A stretch of 63,034 nt of DNA from Fibrobacter sp. (lineage in GTDB: Bacteria; Fibrobacterota; Chitinivibrionia; Chitinivibrionales; Chitinispirillaceae). Numbering within the stretch: the first letter of the stretch is position 1; each line of letters opens with the position of its first letter. Positions 61,810 to 63,034 of the stretch are shown here, one piece after another. Location of the stretch: contig JAAYIG010000198.1 of assembly GCA_012523595.1 (NCBI GenBank), forward strand, positions 1 to 63,034, written 5' to 3'. Made by a program: the position numbers and the translations under genes. The notes under the pieces were generated by a model. It saw nothing but the letters and a program-made list of their open reading frames with translations. It was not told where the DNA came from and did no database searches.

Positions 61810-61832
61810 TGTATCGGTATCTGAATCGAAAT
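61810..61832. repeat. GGTATC-type hexamer repeat, locus 4
   Basis: The stretch GTATCGGTATCTGAATCG at 61811-61828 has three units. The 241-bp gap between NUDIX and arginase contains this and several TTAATCA direct repeats (61895-61950), and nothing else I can name. Confidence 0.4.
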
Positions 61833-61953
61833 ATTTATATGAAATAGTAACTTTCAGTCTTTTTCTGTAATAAAAAGCCAAGACTTCTTCTCTTAATCAT
61901 CTTCAATAAGGTTAATCAGATTAATCAGTGGTCCTGATCGTCTTAATCAACAT

Positions 61954-62844
61954 TCAGAGGATCTCCTGGCCCAGTGCCGAACAGACCAGTTCAACCGCTA
62001 TCTCGGCGGTATCGTTACGGTGATCGAGAATGGGGTTGATCTCCACGATATCCATCGAACCAACCTTTCCTGTATCAGAGACAATCTCCATCAACAGATG
62101 CGCTTCACGGTAGGATAATCCTCCCGGTGAGGTGGTCCCTACACCAGGTGCTAAAAACGGGTCTATGGCATCCATATCAAAAGAGATGTGAATTGAGGGG
62201 AGATGGCCCAGGTAAGAAATAGCATCCCTGGCGACCATAGCTATTCCCCGCTCGTCAATTTCTCTCATAGTGTAAATTCGTATTCCGCTTTCCCGCAGCA
62301 TCCCCCTCTCATCATAATCGAGATCCCTTGTTCCTATAAGGACAATCTGGTCGGGATGCAGTTTACGTCCGGGTCTTCCCACATCTACCAGTTCTTCGAT
62401 ACCGTATCCCAGGAGAATAGAGACCGGCATTCCGTGGATGTTACCGTTGGGAGAGGTCTGTGGGGTGTTGAAATCTCCATGCGCATCAATCCACATGACT
62501 CCGGAGGGAGAGTTTTCGGTAACGGCAGCTACAGTACCAATGGCCAGGGAGTGATCGCCACCCAGAAAAAGGGGGAAGCCATTTTTGCTTATGATCTGTT
62601 TTCCAATGTTATAGATACTGTTACAGACATCTCTAATCTCGGAGACATACCCCGGGGCCTCCTTGCGGGGTAGGTGTTCCCTGACGGGAACGGTCACATT
62701 TCCCCAATCTTCAACATTGTATCCCAGTTTAGAGATTTTGAATGCCAGGTCGGCATAACGGATTGCGCTTGGTCCCATATCCACGCCCCTGCGGGATTGT
62801 CCGAGATCCAGAGGGATACCGAGGATGTGTACGGTGTTTGGCAT
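61954..62844 (-). CDS. rocF: arginase-family ureohydrolase
   Basis: This 296-residue enzyme hydrolyses arginine to ornithine and urea with a binuclear manganese centre. Metal ligands are visible in FLGGDHSLAIG, WIDAHGDFNTPQTSPNGNIH and HISFDMDAIDPFLAPGVGTT. The N-terminal LDLGQSRRGVDMGPSAIRYA and the DVGRPGRKLHP region are typical of bacterial arginase, not agmatinase. It is monocistronic. The ornithine produced could feed ornithine-lipid synthesis, whose genes 2 kb away are frameshifted. Confidence 0.93.
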   Translation of the reverse strand: MPNTVHILGIPLDLGQSRRGVDMGPSAIRYADLAFKISKLGYNVEDWGNVTVPVREHLPRKEAPGYVSEIRDVCNSIYNIGKQIISKNGFPLFLGGDHSLAIGTVAAVTENSPSGVMWIDAHGDFNTPQTSPNGNIHGMPVSILLGYGIEELVDVGRPGRKLHPDQIVLIGTRDLDYDERGMLRESGIRIYTMREIDERGIAMVARDAISYLGHLPSIHISFDMDAIDPFLAPGVGTTSPGGLSYREAHLLMEIVSDTGKVGSMDIVEINPILDHRNDTAEIAVELVCSALGQEIL

Positions 62845-62879
62845 ATTGGGGAGGAGGGCGCAAGAATTGCGCCAGGGCT

Positions 62880-62929
62880 GGGGACGGACTACTTTTTTAC
62901 TCTTTTTGGGGACAGACTACTTTTTTACT
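62880..62929. repeat. direct repeat of a GGGGAC(G/A)GACTAC unit
   Basis: GGGGACGGACTACTTTTTTA at 62880 and GGGGACAGACTACTTTTTTA at 62908 are near-identical copies 28 bases apart. Confidence 0.7.
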
Positions 62930-62965
62930 AATGTTACCCTAACAGAATAAAAACAGTCTGTCCCC
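62908..62965 (+). mobile_element. REP-like inverted repeat ahead of a probable RAYT gene
   Basis: GGGGACAGAC (62908-62917) pairs perfectly with GTCTGTCCCC (62956-62965) across a 38-base spacer. Such GGGGACAGAC...GTCTGTCCCC arms flank REP-associated tyrosine (Y1/IS200-like) transposase genes in many bacteria, and a gene starts at 63027 just after. Confidence 0.55.
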
Positions 62966-63026
62966 TAGCCCACATGGTACAAATTTTGCAGCATTATTCC
63001 CCCTAAACCCTAACGGAGGAACTAAT

Positions 63027-63034
63027 ATGCCCAG
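63027..63034 (+). CDS. start of a probable REP-associated Y1 transposase (partial)
   Basis: ATG 63027 follows GGAGGA by 6 bases, and the first codons read Met-Pro-Arg/Ser. RAYT-type transposases commonly begin MPRK/MPR. With the repeat described at 62908 the identification is plausible, but only two full codons are visible. Confidence 0.4.

Noticed and set aside
1-63034. tRNA and rRNA genes
   Set aside because: I searched the gaps for cloverleaf-like elements and rRNA landmarks by eye and saw none. A covariance search could still find a missed tRNA.

Overview
The window is a bacterial chromosome segment of moderate GC content. Signal peptides, lipoproteins and outer-membrane barrels mark a Gram-negative (diderm) cell. 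Several traits fit the Fibrobacterota/Chitinivibrionia or a neighbouring FCB-type lineage: a short sigma-70 factor without the long N-terminal region, a C-terminal tail resembling type IX secretion sorting tails, AgmX/PglI-type and FecR-type envelope proteins, and a clostridial-type fused PurL. The phylum assignment is inference; no rRNA or tRNA gene was seen that could settle it.

Layout. 1-2.8 kb: right end of an IS21-like element, a sorting-tail lipoprotein, a frameshifted outer-membrane protein, an intergenic repeat and a FlgM-like small protein behind a sigma-28-type promoter. 2.8-6.6 kb: a sulfatase-modifying-factor-type protein, a second small gene with a sigma-28-type promoter, a DUF1059 protein, and a STAS anti-anti-sigma factor. 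6.7-10.7 kb: MoxR - TPR/peptidoglycan-binding protein - DUF58 protein - M20 peptidase, tightly overlapping. 10.8-16 kb: a broken lipoprotein gene, a PtsN/ParB-like/glycosyltransferase operon, an 840-bp block of tandem repeats, and a secreted endonuclease/phosphatase-family protein. 16-22.6 kb: sigma factor, YihY-type membrane protein, PurL. 22.7-25.1 kb: an accessory island with palindromic repeats, a frameshifted nucleotidyltransferase with a winged-helix partner, and an IS256-type transposase remnant. 25-29 kb: nadA and a cysteine desulfurase, then a membrane-bound AraC-type regulator with a sugar-binding-like periplasmic domain. 29-35.6 kb: one long minus-strand operon (SpoIIE-type phosphatase/ATPase, coaE, AgmX-type lipoprotein, priming sugar transferase, Wzi-like barrel, YkgJ-type protein). 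35.8-46.7 kb: yifB, a PfkB sugar kinase, a large unrecognised protein with an internal duplication, and surface-polysaccharide functions (PMT-like transferase, flippase, radical SAM protein), then a lytic transglycosylase and YbaK. 47-57 kb: FecR/barrel protein, stand-alone transpeptidase, earP-efp, era, a URO-D-family protein and small membrane or DNA-binding proteins. 57.7-63 kb: an orphan sensor-like protein, two frameshifted acyltransferase genes (OlsB/OlsA-like), a small gene that appears to use an ATT start, a zinc-ribbon protein, a NUDIX hydrolase, arginase, and at the edge the start of a probable REP-associated transposase with its repeats.

How the genes work together. Envelope building and remodelling dominates: sugar transferase, flippase, Wzi-like protein, lytic transglycosylase, transpeptidase and AgmX/FecR proteins. 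Signalling proteins (SpoIIE phosphatase, STAS protein, FlgM-like protein, sigma factor, PtsN) sit at several loci and could form a partner-switching network. EarP next to an EF-P carrying Arg32 predicts rhamnosylated EF-P. Two repeat families (a CACCTC/GAGGTG palindrome and a GGTATC hexamer) occupy the larger gaps. Five non-core genes carry frameshifts while all core genes are intact.
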